Source: a virus. From it: DNA of 24,857 bases. The stretch lies in the IMG/VR virus record IMGVR_UViG_3300005600_000076, positions 1 to 24,857 of that record; one strand, given 5' to 3'. The translations under genes and the position numbers were made by a program. The notes under the pieces are model-generated. The model saw only the letters and a program-made list of their open reading frames with translations, ran no database searches and was not told the origin of the DNA. Shown piece by piece: positions 14,350-22,722 of this stretch (position 1 is the first letter of the stretch; each line of letters opens with the position of its first letter).

Positions 14350-14757
14350 ATGGGCCTTGCACATATCAGCGGTAGCGGTCAGCAGCTTGTTGACGACCCG
14401 CGCACTGAAATTGACCAGCTCCGCCGCACCGACCTTATCAAGATTGCGCGCTCGCGGGGCATGAAGATCACGGGCCACCCGACCAAGACACAGCTTATCA
14501 AGCTGTTCGATGCCAACGGGGTAGAGGCCAGTTTCCTGTCGCTTCAGGAAGCGCAAGCCCGCAAGGAAGATGCAAAGCCGACAATCGTTGACCACGAGGC
14601 GGAAATGGAAGCGTTTGCAAAAACGTTGGAAGAAGCCAAGTGGTTTACCCTCGTCAAATTTGCGGAAGACTATGATGTTGAGGTTCCCGAGAAAGGTACT
14701 GACAACCGCTCCGATGTCTTGCGCCAAGCAATTCTGAAAGCAGCAATGAATGGCTAA
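14350..14757 (+). CDS. Small protein with two HeH/SAP-like helical motifs
   Basis: A 135-residue acidic protein. Residues 19-58 (TEIDQLRRTDLIKIARSRGM, then TKTQLIKLFDANG) resemble a HeH/LEM/SAP-type helix-extended-helix motif; residues about 94-131 (KWFTLVKFAEDYDVEVPEKG then SDVLRQAILK) look like a second, divergent copy, joined by a charged helix. Such motifs bind nucleic acid or act as protein adaptors. I chose ATG 14350 because GAGG lies 5 bases upstream and an in-frame start at 14251 would lie inside the capsid gene and run through the hairpin. It overlaps the next gene by 8 bases. Related small proteins between capsid and tail genes often aid head completion, which is a guess here. Confidence 0.62.
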   Translation: MGLAHISGSGQQLVDDPRTEIDQLRRTDLIKIARSRGMKITGHPTKTQLIKLFDANGVEASFLSLQEAQARKEDAKPTIVDHEAEMEAFAKTLEEAKWFTLVKFAEDYDVEVPEKGTDNRSDVLRQAILKAAMNG

Positions 14758-15409
14758 AACGCTCCTTCAGGGTGTGAACCAGGTTCTGCAAAAGATGGGT
14801 CAGGTGAGCAGCACAAACGCCCTCTCGTCTTTGACGGACTCGGGCAAGCAGTTGTTTATCGACCAGTGCGTGCAGGCGATCAACGAAACCCTGATTGACG
14901 TTTATACAAGGCCCGGCATGTCATTGCCAAAGGCGGTGGGTAGCACAACGCTTACGCTTGTCACAAACGACCGCGACTATGACCTTGGCCTGACCGATTT
15001 GAGCCGTATTCTATGGCCCATTGTCGATGAGCAGAATTACTACTTCATCTACGAATATCCGGGTGGTTGGTCATCGCTTTATGGGGATATGCCTCTTTCA
15101 ACAGACTGGACGGGCCGCGCAGAATACGCGGTGATCCGCCCTACCGATGGGCAGCTGATGCTTGACCTCACACCCACCTCGGATGAGAACGGCCTGACCT
15201 ATACCGTATATTACGAAAAGGACACGCTCCTGTCCGCAGCAGCGGACGAGTTTCCATGCACCGACATTGCGTTTACGGCCCTCGTCCCTGCAATCACGGA
15301 ACGCTATAAGCGGATTCGTGGCGCTGGCGGGGATCAGGGCATGTATGAGGTGAGTGTCGCGGCTACAGCAAGGCTGCTCGGGCAGACCGAAGCACGGGCG
15401 CACTGGTAA
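14750..15409 (+). CDS. Tail tubular protein A / head-tail adaptor-like
   Basis: A 219-residue protein in the place of T7 gp11. It starts MAKTLLQGVNQVLQKMGQVS, resembling T7-type adaptors that begin with a short helix ending in LxKxG. The helical segment SGKQLFIDQCVQAINETLID (about residues 30-50), the beta segment around TNDRDYDLGLTDLSRILW and a helical end (LVPAITERYKRIRGAG...ATARLLGQTEARAHW) follow the alpha/beta/alpha plan of portal-tail adaptors. It would form the ring joining portal and nozzle. It overlaps its neighbour by 8 bases at the start and is followed by the next gene after 3 bases. The call combines order with modest sequence resemblance. Confidence 0.65.
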   Translation: MAKTLLQGVNQVLQKMGQVSSTNALSSLTDSGKQLFIDQCVQAINETLIDVYTRPGMSLPKAVGSTTLTLVTNDRDYDLGLTDLSRILWPIVDEQNYYFIYEYPGGWSSLYGDMPLSTDWTGRAEYAVIRPTDGQLMLDLTPTSDENGLTYTVYYEKDTLLSAAADEFPCTDIAFTALVPAITERYKRIRGAGGDQGMYEVSVAATARLLGQTEARAHW

Positions 15410-15412
15410 GAT

Positions 15413-17011
15413 ATGCCCAGAGCGGTCCCTGAACAGCAGTTAGATATTGTTCTCAAGTTTGGCGGCGGGCTGCATACGCGCGCTGGCGAAGATACCATTG
15501 ACGAAACAGAGTGCGTTGCTGGTGAGAACTTCCGACTTGACCTTGAGAATAACGATTTTCGCCGCAGAGAGGCTTTTGATCTTGTCGGTATGGCCCCCAA
15601 CGGGGGGCGGATAAATGGGTTCGCGCAACTCATCAAGGCTGACGGCACGAAAAGCACGCTCGTTCAGTCTGGAACAAAAGTCTATGAATGGGATGGAACC
15701 GAGAACGGGTTTACCGACACGGGCGTCACCGTCAATGCGAGTGCAAGACTGAGGGGAAACCCCTTCACGCAGTATTGGGCGCTGGATGATCTGGTTATCA
15801 TCACGGACCTTGGCTTGGTTGAGGGCGTCAAAACGTGGGATGGTACAACGCTTTCGAATATGACCCACAATCTTGGCGGCACGTTTATTGCCAAGTATGG
15901 ATTTGTCTCAAACGAGCGCGCGTTCTTTGCGAACGTCATTTCAAATTCTACAGCGACCCCTCACATGATTGTGGGCTCAACGCGGAGCGATAACGAAGTT
16001 CTGTCCGTTTCGGATCGTCCCTCTAGCGCGCTATCTGCTGAAGATCCATTCTTTCTGTTGTCGCCCGATCTAAAGCCTATTAATGGGCTTGTTGAGGCGT
16101 TTGGGTTTACGACATTCTCGACTGAAGACGGCAGCATCTTTAACCTGTCAGGCGGCGATGCGACGGACTTCGCGATCGGCGAGCTTTATCCTGGGTCTGC
16201 TGCTTCTGGTGATGAGTCTATGGCCTTTGTCGGGGATGACATTTGGTATGGACGCCGTGGCCGGATTGAAAGTCTGAGAGCCACAAACGCCTATGGCGAT
16301 GTCGAGCCTTACGACCCGTCTGTGCCTATTCAAGACCAGATTGTTGGCAAGTCAGGATGGGTAGTGCTGTTCAACTCACAGCTCCAGCGCGTCTATGTCA
16401 TGCACGACGATCAGGGCGAACTCTACGCCTACTACAAGCCGATGCGCGAGTCCGGTAAAAGCGGGTGGATCAAGTACACGACGAACCATTCGTCCGGGTT
16501 TAACTGGACGGCGCAGATGCCCATGCTTTCCCCGGCTCAGACGGATGATTCAGAGGGTGTTTATTTCGGTGACGCCACAGGGAACATCTATCTGCTGGAA
16601 GGCTCTGGCACCGCTGGTGATGGCGGGACCGCTGACATTACAGCGTCGAGAACATCCAAGCTCTATTCCATGCCCCTTGACGCTGGCTCATATCAGATCG
16701 AGGGCTGGCTGAAATACCACAAGTCAGAAGCCGCTACGGTTGACATTACTTTCCTTCACTCAGGCGAACAGGTGTTTGATGCCCCCATCTCAATTGACAT
16801 CGCAGCCCCAAGCGGAGCAGCGCACTTCGGAGGAACAAACTACTTCGGCGGTGAAGTCTTCTTCGGCGTCCTCGGGGAAGACCGCGTTACAAGAGAAGTC
16901 TTCGCAGCCCCGTCAGGGTCAAACGAAATCCAAATCAAAACGGAAATCAGCGGCACAAGCACGTTCCGCATCAACGATGTCGGGATCAGGTTCGTCGCAT
17001 CGTCTAGCTAG
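15413..17011 (+). CDS. Beta-propeller-like tail nozzle or stopper protein
   Basis: A 532-residue, mostly beta protein in the position of T7 gp12 (tubular protein B). N-terminal LKFGGGLHTRAGEDTIDETE and GENFRLDLENNDFRRREAFD are typical of phage tail proteins that open with a glycine turn and a list of local structures. Repeated aromatic strands follow (GTKVYEWDGTEN, GVKTWDGTTL, AFGFTTFSTEDGSIFNLSGG, DDIWYGRRGRIESL, GVYFGDATGNIYLLEG), as in a propeller. The last 130 residues form a separate beta domain with FGGTNYFGGEVFFGVLG. It probably makes the tail nozzle that retains DNA, like T7 gp12 or P22 gp10. It is shorter than T7 gp12 (794 residues). The C-terminus overlaps the next gene by 35 bases. 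Confidence 0.68.
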   Translation: MPRAVPEQQLDIVLKFGGGLHTRAGEDTIDETECVAGENFRLDLENNDFRRREAFDLVGMAPNGGRINGFAQLIKADGTKSTLVQSGTKVYEWDGTENGFTDTGVTVNASARLRGNPFTQYWALDDLVIITDLGLVEGVKTWDGTTLSNMTHNLGGTFIAKYGFVSNERAFFANVISNSTATPHMIVGSTRSDNEVLSVSDRPSSALSAEDPFFLLSPDLKPINGLVEAFGFTTFSTEDGSIFNLSGGDATDFAIGELYPGSAASGDESMAFVGDDIWYGRRGRIESLRATNAYGDVEPYDPSVPIQDQIVGKSGWVVLFNSQLQRVYVMHDDQGELYAYYKPMRESGKSGWIKYTTNHSSGFNWTAQMPMLSPAQTDDSEGVYFGDATGNIYLLEGSGTAGDGGTADITASRTSKLYSMPLDAGSYQIEGWLKYHKSEAATVDITFLHSGEQVFDAPISIDIAAPSGAAHFGGTNYFGGEVFFGVLGEDRVTREVFAAPSGSNEIQIKTEISGTSTFRINDVGIRFVASSS

Positions 17012-17528
17012 ATTACTCAAAGGGCGGTACACAGAGTTTCGCGGTATCTCTGATGAAGACATCAAGTATTACTGGGCGGCGTATCGGTTCGGGGATCTCG
17101 ACACGCTCAATCCGGTGTTCAAGGATCACCAGATGGGCCGGGATGATTTTACGTCAATCCTTGCCGAGGTTCTGGCCCCGCGCGATTGGGCGCTGACGCT
17201 TCTTGCCGATACCCCCGATGGGCGTATTCCTATTGGGTCACTAACTGCGATGAATCCGCTTGGGACACGCATTGTATGGATCGCTGATATTCTCTGGTTC
17301 AAGTGGTCAAGCCCACGGAACCGCATTGAGAGTGTGGCAAACTTCATAAATGAAATGCGTGATGACTTTACGGTTATGGAATACGCCGATGAGCGTGAGC
17401 CGGAAACCAAGAGATTCTTTGAGAACCTATGCAAATACGGAATTATGAGAAGGGTTGGAACACTGCATGACCTATATGGGCCGGGCAATAGCGCCGCCTT
17501 CTACCAGTCGCGGAAAAGGAAGAACTAG
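16977..17528 (+). CDS. Virion-associated protein, possibly GNAT-like (T7 gp13 position)
   Basis: A 183-residue protein. The open frame extends further upstream, but that part lies inside the previous gene and is Ser/Gln-rich shadow; I take ATG 16977 as the start, with LARLLKGRYTEFRGISDEDI following. The body resembles the acetyltransferase (GNAT) fold of the small protein found in this place in many podoviruses: a helix (FTSILAEVLAPRDWALTLLA), a beta hairpin GRIPIGSLTA, strand TRIVWIADILWF, helix NRIESVANFINEMRDD, and the end RFFENLCKYGIMRRVGTL like strands beta6-beta7. The usual acetyl-CoA loop is not clear, so enzymatic activity is doubtful. Position between nozzle and ejection proteins matches T7 gp13. 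No ribosome site is seen; coupling to the overlapped gene is likely. Confidence 0.6.
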   Translation: MSGSGSSHRLARLLKGRYTEFRGISDEDIKYYWAAYRFGDLDTLNPVFKDHQMGRDDFTSILAEVLAPRDWALTLLADTPDGRIPIGSLTAMNPLGTRIVWIADILWFKWSSPRNRIESVANFINEMRDDFTVMEYADEREPETKRFFENLCKYGIMRRVGTLHDLYGPGNSAAFYQSRKRKN

Positions 17529-18341
17529 ATGGCGGTAGGGACACTCCTGGCATCACTCGGAAGTGCCGCATTGTCGGCGGGTGTGTCGGCTGGGGCTAAC
17601 GCGCTCTTGGGAGGAGGTGGCGGGGGCTCGACAAATAGCTCGGGCGTCATGGACACGCGGGCCTATAGGGCGTTCTCCCCTCAATCACGGGGTGGGGCTC
17701 TTGTGGCGTCTCCCTTTGCGGGCGGTGGACGTGGGCGCGGATATGATGTCGCCCTCGGCGCTGATTATCAGAGCGGCCTCAACAGCTTCCGTTCCTTGTC
17801 GAACAACGCATCAAACGAACTGGGCCGCATTCGTGAGCGGGTGCAGCCTGGTTTCAGTGATCTACTGAGTGCTCGCGTTGGTGCGCTGAATGCGAACCGC
17901 AGTCGCACGGTCGGTAATCTCCGTGATGATCTGGCCCGCCGCCGTGTTCTGGGGTCCAGCTTTGCGAACGACCAAATCACGCGGGCGGAATCAGAGTTTG
18001 CCCTACAGGAAGCAGACCTGAGAGCGAGAACCACGCTTGAGGAAATTGACGCGACGGTGAACCTCATCAATCAGCAAGCCCAATATCAATTGAATGCGGT
18101 AGCGCAGGACATTGCAGCACAGGCAAACCTCGCCGGGATTTCGGCCTCATTGATTTCAGGGGTGCAGCAGAACATGACGGCGCTCGCCACAACCAACGCT
18201 CAACTTGCGGCACAGAATGCGGCGGCTAATGCACAAGGGCTCGGGGCTTTCTTCCAGCCAGCGATTGACGCCGTGGGGCAGGGGGCGTCCGACTGGATCA
18301 GCGGGCTATTCCAAAGTGGTAGCGGCGGGGGAGGCGGCTAA
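17529..18341 (+). CDS. Internal virion (ejection) protein, T7 gp14-like position
   Basis: A 270-residue protein whose ATG directly follows the previous TAG and whose TAA shares a base with the next ATG. The N-terminus MAVGTLLASLGSAALSAGVS is hydrophobic and small-residue-rich, a possible membrane-inserting helix, followed by a Gly-rich linker. The centre is an Arg/Ala-rich long helix (SARVGALNANRSRTVGNLRD...LARRRVLGSS) and a Gln/Ala-rich coiled coil (about 160-240, NLINQQAQYQLNAVAQDIAA). It ends in a Gly tail. This fits small ejection proteins that form the trans-envelope channel, such as T7 gp14. The call is based on composition and gene order. Confidence 0.65.
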   Translation: MAVGTLLASLGSAALSAGVSAGANALLGGGGGGSTNSSGVMDTRAYRAFSPQSRGGALVASPFAGGGRGRGYDVALGADYQSGLNSFRSLSNNASNELGRIRERVQPGFSDLLSARVGALNANRSRTVGNLRDDLARRRVLGSSFANDQITRAESEFALQEADLRARTTLEEIDATVNLINQQAQYQLNAVAQDIAAQANLAGISASLISGVQQNMTALATTNAQLAAQNAAANAQGLGAFFQPAIDAVGQGASDWISGLFQSGSGGGGG

Positions 18342-19246
18342 TGGCTAACAATCTTGGAATCATGCTCGGCGGTGCGGTTCAGCAGCGCAACACAGTGGCG
18401 CAACAAGGGCTCCAAACTCGCGCTCTCGACATGCAGCAAGAGCAAGCCCGCCGCGCTCAACAGCAAGCGCAATATCAACAGATACAGGACCAAATGGCTA
18501 CGGGGCTGGAACAGGCGCGAAGCATTGTCGAGAATGGGGGCGACCCCTCGTCTGTGATCCAAGCCTATGACCAACAGTTCACGGGCATTGTGAATAGCAT
18601 TGCTAATTCAGACCCGAGTTTTGCGAATACTCTGGGCACTACATGGCGGTCTGGCGTTGAGTCTATTCTATCAGCCCCGACGCCTGAGCAGGCGGCGACC
18701 CGGCAAGGTGAGCTAAGCGCCACTCAATCAATGGCAGAACGAAATGCCCTTGTCGCTGGCGGCGCACCTGACCCATGGGCGACAAGTGAGCCGGTCCCGT
18801 CTTCAGGCATGTTCGACGAACGGGGACGGGCCAACCCCACAACGCAGCGCCTTGTTCAGAGCACGGTGGGCGCTCTCTATGGGGCGACCTTTGATGAGGC
18901 GGGAAATTTTGTGCTCCCCGGCGATGCAAATCAACTCCGCGAGGCCACGGAGGTAACGGCAGAGGCCATTCAGCTTCTTGAAAGAATGTCTGAGATTATG
19001 ACCCCTGCGGAGGCGTCCCTCATTGCCCAGCGCAATGTGCGTTCCCGTGCAGGAGGAATTACAGGCGCAGTCACAAGTGGCGCGGAGTCCCTTCCCGCCG
19101 CTGGATCGGCTCCAGATAATCCGCTTCCGCCCCCCCAATCCCAAGCCGAACTTCAAGACGGTGCATGGTATCGCACGCCGGGCGGGGAAATTGTGCAGTA
19201 TCGGGGCGAAAAATTCTATGACCGTCAAGGTAATGAAATCCAGTAA
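18341..19246 (+). CDS. Internal virion (ejection) protein, T7 gp15-like position
   Basis: A 301-residue Gln/Ala-rich protein. Residues 14-60 form a strongly polar coiled coil (QQRNTVAQQGLQTRALDMQQ and beyond); the middle, with TFDEAGNFVLPGDANQLREA, is helical; the last 30 residues (DGAWYRTPGGEIVQYRGEKF) form a small SH3-like beta motif, common as a terminal tag on phage internal proteins. It shares a base with the upstream stop (TAATG), and its own TAA overlaps the giant protein's ATG, so the three ejection genes are coupled. It is shorter than T7 gp15 (747 residues), hence only positional similarity is claimed. Confidence 0.62.
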   Translation: MANNLGIMLGGAVQQRNTVAQQGLQTRALDMQQEQARRAQQQAQYQQIQDQMATGLEQARSIVENGGDPSSVIQAYDQQFTGIVNSIANSDPSFANTLGTTWRSGVESILSAPTPEQAATRQGELSATQSMAERNALVAGGAPDPWATSEPVPSSGMFDERGRANPTTQRLVQSTVGALYGATFDEAGNFVLPGDANQLREATEVTAEAIQLLERMSEIMTPAEASLIAQRNVRSRAGGITGAVTSGAESLPAAGSAPDNPLPPPQSQAELQDGAWYRTPGGEIVQYRGEKFYDRQGNEIQ

Positions 19247-22200
19247 TGGCCTCATTCGAAGAACTCTTTGGCCAGCCAGAGGCGACTACAGCCTCAACGT
19301 TTGACAATTTGTTCGGCAGCACAGAACAGCCCGCGAGTTCACCAGACCTCCCCGTCGTTCCGGTTGGCGAGGCCATGCTTGCCCCGGGCACCCCTGTGTT
19401 CACGAGCGAAAACCCGGAGTTTATCACTCAGGAAGAAGCCACCAGGCGGCAACAGGAAACACTAGCACGGGAACAAAGCCCCGGAGAGGGCGGGACGCCA
19501 TTTTCTCGGATCTTTGGCGCTGCTGTTCGTGGGGGCGTGGACGCTGCAAACCCAAGAGAGCCCCTTGGCCTGAACCCGGAATCTCTGGATCAGGTGCGGG
19601 ACTATGGGATATTCAATGCTCCTGAAGACGTAGGGCAAGTCGGGATAACGACAACGCCCCGTGATCTTCTTGAGGGGGTAACGCGGGTAGGGACCGCTGG
19701 GGTTGATTTTGCAATTCGCTCTGTTGATGTCCCGATCAGGGCTGGTGTTGAGGCCATTGTCCAGACATCCCGCGAACTCGGCGCAACATCATCTCAGGCC
19801 GACCGGCTCAGAGACGACATTGACAGCATTCTATTCTCTGCCGCGTCGGTTACAGGTATGGCTGCCCCCTCCGCAGCCCCTACCGTCTCAGGGGCCACCA
19901 GAGCCCGCACAGTGCGTAATATTGAGCGGGCAGTGGATGAGGCCACGGACGGCCTTCCTGAGCCTGTACGGGCCGCAGCGCGGACGAGAGCCGCAGAAAC
20001 GGCGAACAGCTCACTTGATGATGCCCTTCGCGCCGCTGTGGACGAGAAGATCGGCGTCCCCACAAATATCGAAATTGCCGAAAGCGCCTACCGCGCCGAA
20101 TACGGTGGTGCAGTGCGGAATACTGTGGAGCGGTTCAGAACAGAGGTGGTTGACGGGTTTGATCCTGTTCGCCGCATTGAGGAAGTAGCGCGTGAGCGCG
20201 GGGTTATACCCCCCGATGTGAGCCCGTATCGTGATTTGCGCCTGTTGCGAGGCGCGCCCGGAGCCATTGAAGCGATGCAACGTCGAGGGACACTGACATG
20301 GACAGAAGCTGGGGACATCGGGTTCTCTGGCGAGGGGCTTGTTTCTGTATTCCGTGACGTTGGCGACGATATGTCGGAGGCCATGAGGTACTTTGCTGGC
20401 CGACGCGCGCAGGAATTATCCGCTCGCGGGCTTGAAACACCGTTTACGCCCGAGCAAGTCGAATGGATGGTAGGGCGCTCGCGCCTGAATCCGGCCATTG
20501 AAGATGCGTTCAATCGCTATCAGGAGTTCAATCAACGAAATCTGACGTTCGCGCAGCAGTCCGGGCTTATCAGCGAGGAAACGCTGGCGTCTCTGACCGA
20601 GGCCGGGCAAAGCTATGTCCCATTCTACCGTGTTATGGACGAGGGCGGCGTTGGCGGTAGTGGTAGCAACCCGCTTCTCCGGCTTCGTGGTTCTGACCGA
20701 AACGTCAATGAGATCATGTCGAACATCAATCGCAATGCGATTATGTGGACAAACGCCAGCCTTGAGAACCACGCTAAGCTGCAAGTCTATGACATGATTG
20801 ACAATCTCGGTGTCGAGGGGATTGCGCGCCGCATCACAAACATGCCGGAGGAAGTCTTCGCTGCGGACGCCCGCGTTCGTGAGGCGCTTGCGGATCTAGG
20901 GCTGAGTGATGACGGGCTCGTTCAAGCATTCACAGGAAGACGGCTTGAGAATATCCGAGTCAACGGGAACCCAGTCGATGCTGTGTTCCGAGACGGTCAG
21001 CGTATTCTGTACGAAATTCAAGACCCCATGCTTTACAAAGCAATCCAGCATGTCAGCCCGCAGGCATTGAGCCCTGTTGTTCGGTATCTATCAGCGCCCG
21101 CTCAGTTGTTGCGCGGCGGCGTCACGCTGTCACCGGACTTTATCATGCGAAATATGATGCGTGATACTGAAACCGCGTTCATTCAATCAGGCGGGACATT
21201 CATCCCCTTCGTTGATACTGCGCGCGGCGTTGTAACACGGGTGCGTCGAGACGATGACTATTGGACGGCGATGGCGAATGGGGCAGGGTTTGGTTCATTC
21301 TACCAAAATGAATTCCACCTTGCCGATGGCGCGTCTGACCTATACCGCCGCTTTGGGCTAAACTATGAGCGCCAGGTTCTTGACACGCCCGCCAAGATCG
21401 GACGCTTCTTCGAAGATTCTGTCGCCGGTATAGGGCGCGGAATTGAATCCGCTGCGTCGGTCACAGAGCAGGCGTCACGGATGAGAGAGTTTCAAATCCA
21501 GCGCGCGGGCGGGGTAAATGCTCGTGCTGCCGCGATGGGTGCGCGCGATGTGGCGACAGACTTTTCAGTGCGCGGCACAAGCCCGACCATGAAAGCGATG
21601 ACGGCGATGGTGCCGTTTATGAACGCTCGGATTCAGGGGCTCGACCGCATGGCGCGGCTTGGTGCGGAAAACCCGGCCCGCATGTTTACCCGCTCGTTCC
21701 TGTCACAGACGGTTCCGGCGATGGCCGCGTATCAGGCAAACCGGGATGACCCGAATTATTGGGCATTGCCGGACTGGGTGCGAGATCAGCATTTTATTGT
21801 GCCGCACTATAATGACGCTGGTGAATATGAACCTTATCTAATTCCCAAGGCATTTGAATACGGGACAATTTTCGCCAGCCAAGCAGAGCGCCTTTCACGA
21901 TCTATTGAAACACGTCACGGGCGGTCGTTTGCTGATTTCTGGATGCGGAGCCTGAGCCAGACATTTGCCATGAACCCTGTTCCCCAATTTGCGCAGCCTG
22001 TTCAAGACATCGCGACCAACAGGAACTTCTCTGGAAATCCTATTGTACCGGCAGACCTCCAAAGTGTTCGTCCGTCAGACCAATATCGCCCTTACACGAG
22101 TGATACAATCGTGCAGCTCGCCCGCGCTATGCGGGAAGAAACGGGGGTGGAGATTAGCCCGATACAGGTTGAGCACCTATTGACCGGGTACACAGGAACA

Positions 22201-22689
22201 CTTGGTGTTTACGGTCTGAGTGCCGCTGACTGGCTTACCAGATCGCTTGATGAAGATTCAGGCTCGGACCCCACGGCGCGTCTTGATGAGATGCCTCTCA
22301 TGCGCTCGTTCATGCGGGAAAGCCCGCTGCGGGGAACCCAGTATGAGTCAGACTTCTACGAATTGCTTTCTTCAGCCCGTGAGCAAGCGACAACGTTCCG
22401 GCTTATGCAACAGGGGCTCAGACCAGACGCCACATTCACCGAGAATGAGCTGTGGCTGCGTGGCGTTGCCCCCGTTCTTGAACGCATGTCCACAGAACTT
22501 GCGGGTATGAGGCGCACCATGCGCCAAGTGCAGACAGACAGAAATCTAAGCGCGGACGAAAAGCGACAGCGCATAGATAGCATTCAAGCATCAATGAATG
22601 AACTCATGCTCGGCGTAATGCGCAGTCTGCCAGAAGATGAACTAGAACGGCGCGGCTTACTGAGCCCACCACCTGACCGCACAAACTAA
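19246..22689 (+). CDS. Giant ejection (internal virion) protein with LPD38-like region
   Basis: The largest head protein after the fibre, 1147 residues, in the T7 gp16 position. The N-terminus repeats a short tag: FEELFG (4-9) and FDNLFGS (19-25). The central part contains QALSPVVRYLSAPAQLLRGG and LSPDFIMRNMMRDTETAFIQ (about residues 605-650) and, near 780-815, TMKAMTAMVPFMNARIQGLD. This combination is the pattern I recall for the large polyvalent-protein domain LPD38 in podoviral virion proteins. The C-terminal 150 residues are helical and charged (RRTMRQVQTDRNLSADEKRQ). No lysozyme or transglycosylase catalytic motif was noticed, unlike T7 gp16. It is expected to be packed in the capsid and ejected to help DNA across the cell envelope. 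A moonlighting enzymatic role cannot be excluded. Confidence 0.72.
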   Translation: MASFEELFGQPEATTASTFDNLFGSTEQPASSPDLPVVPVGEAMLAPGTPVFTSENPEFITQEEATRRQQETLAREQSPGEGGTPFSRIFGAAVRGGVDAANPREPLGLNPESLDQVRDYGIFNAPEDVGQVGITTTPRDLLEGVTRVGTAGVDFAIRSVDVPIRAGVEAIVQTSRELGATSSQADRLRDDIDSILFSAASVTGMAAPSAAPTVSGATRARTVRNIERAVDEATDGLPEPVRAAARTRAAETANSSLDDALRAAVDEKIGVPTNIEIAESAYRAEYGGAVRNTVERFRTEVVDGFDPVRRIEEVARERGVIPPDVSPYRDLRLLRGAPGAIEAMQRRGTLTWTEAGDIGFSGEGLVSVFRDVGDDMSEAMRYFAGRRAQELSARGLETPFTPEQVEWMVGRSRLNPAIEDAFNRYQEFNQRNLTFAQQSGLISEETLASLTEAGQSYVPFYRVMDEGGVGGSGSNPLLRLRGSDRNVNEIMSNINRNAIMWTNASLENHAKLQVYDMIDNLGVEGIARRITNMPEEVFAADARVREALADLGLSDDGLVQAFTGRRLENIRVNGNPVDAVFRDGQRILYEIQDPMLYKAIQHVSPQALSPVVRYLSAPAQLLRGGVTLSPDFIMRNMMRDTETAFIQSGGTFIPFVDTARGVVTRVRRDDDYWTAMANGAGFGSFYQNEFHLADGASDLYRRFGLNYERQVLDTPAKIGRFFEDSVAGIGRGIESAASVTEQASRMREFQIQRAGGVNARAAAMGARDVATDFSVRGTSPTMKAMTAMVPFMNARIQGLDRMARLGAENPARMFTRSFLSQTVPAMAAYQANRDDPNYWALPDWVRDQHFIVPHYNDAGEYEPYLIPKAFEYGTIFASQAERLSRSIETRHGRSFADFWMRSLSQTFAMNPVPQFAQPVQDIATNRNFSGNPIVPADLQSVRPSDQYRPYTSDTIVQLARAMREETGVEISPIQVEHLLTGYTGTLGVYGLSAADWLTRSLDEDSGSDPTARLDEMPLMRSFMRESPLRGTQYESDFYELLSSAREQATTFRLMQQGLRPDATFTENELWLRGVAPVLERMSTELAGMRRTMRQVQTDRNLSADEKRQRIDSIQASMNELMLGVMRSLPEDELERRGLLSPPPDRTN

Positions 22690-22722
22690 CTAGAACAACC
22701 AACATCATTGGAGCAATAACGA

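Noticed and set aside
16740-16976. Upstream extension of the GNAT-like protein frame
   Set aside because: This part is a Ser/Gln/Lys-rich shadow of the nozzle protein gene; the plausible start is ATG 16977.
19703-20188. A 161-codon + strand frame inside the giant ejection protein gene
   Set aside because: Pro/Arg/Cys-rich shadow without ribosome site or domain, fully inside a better frame.
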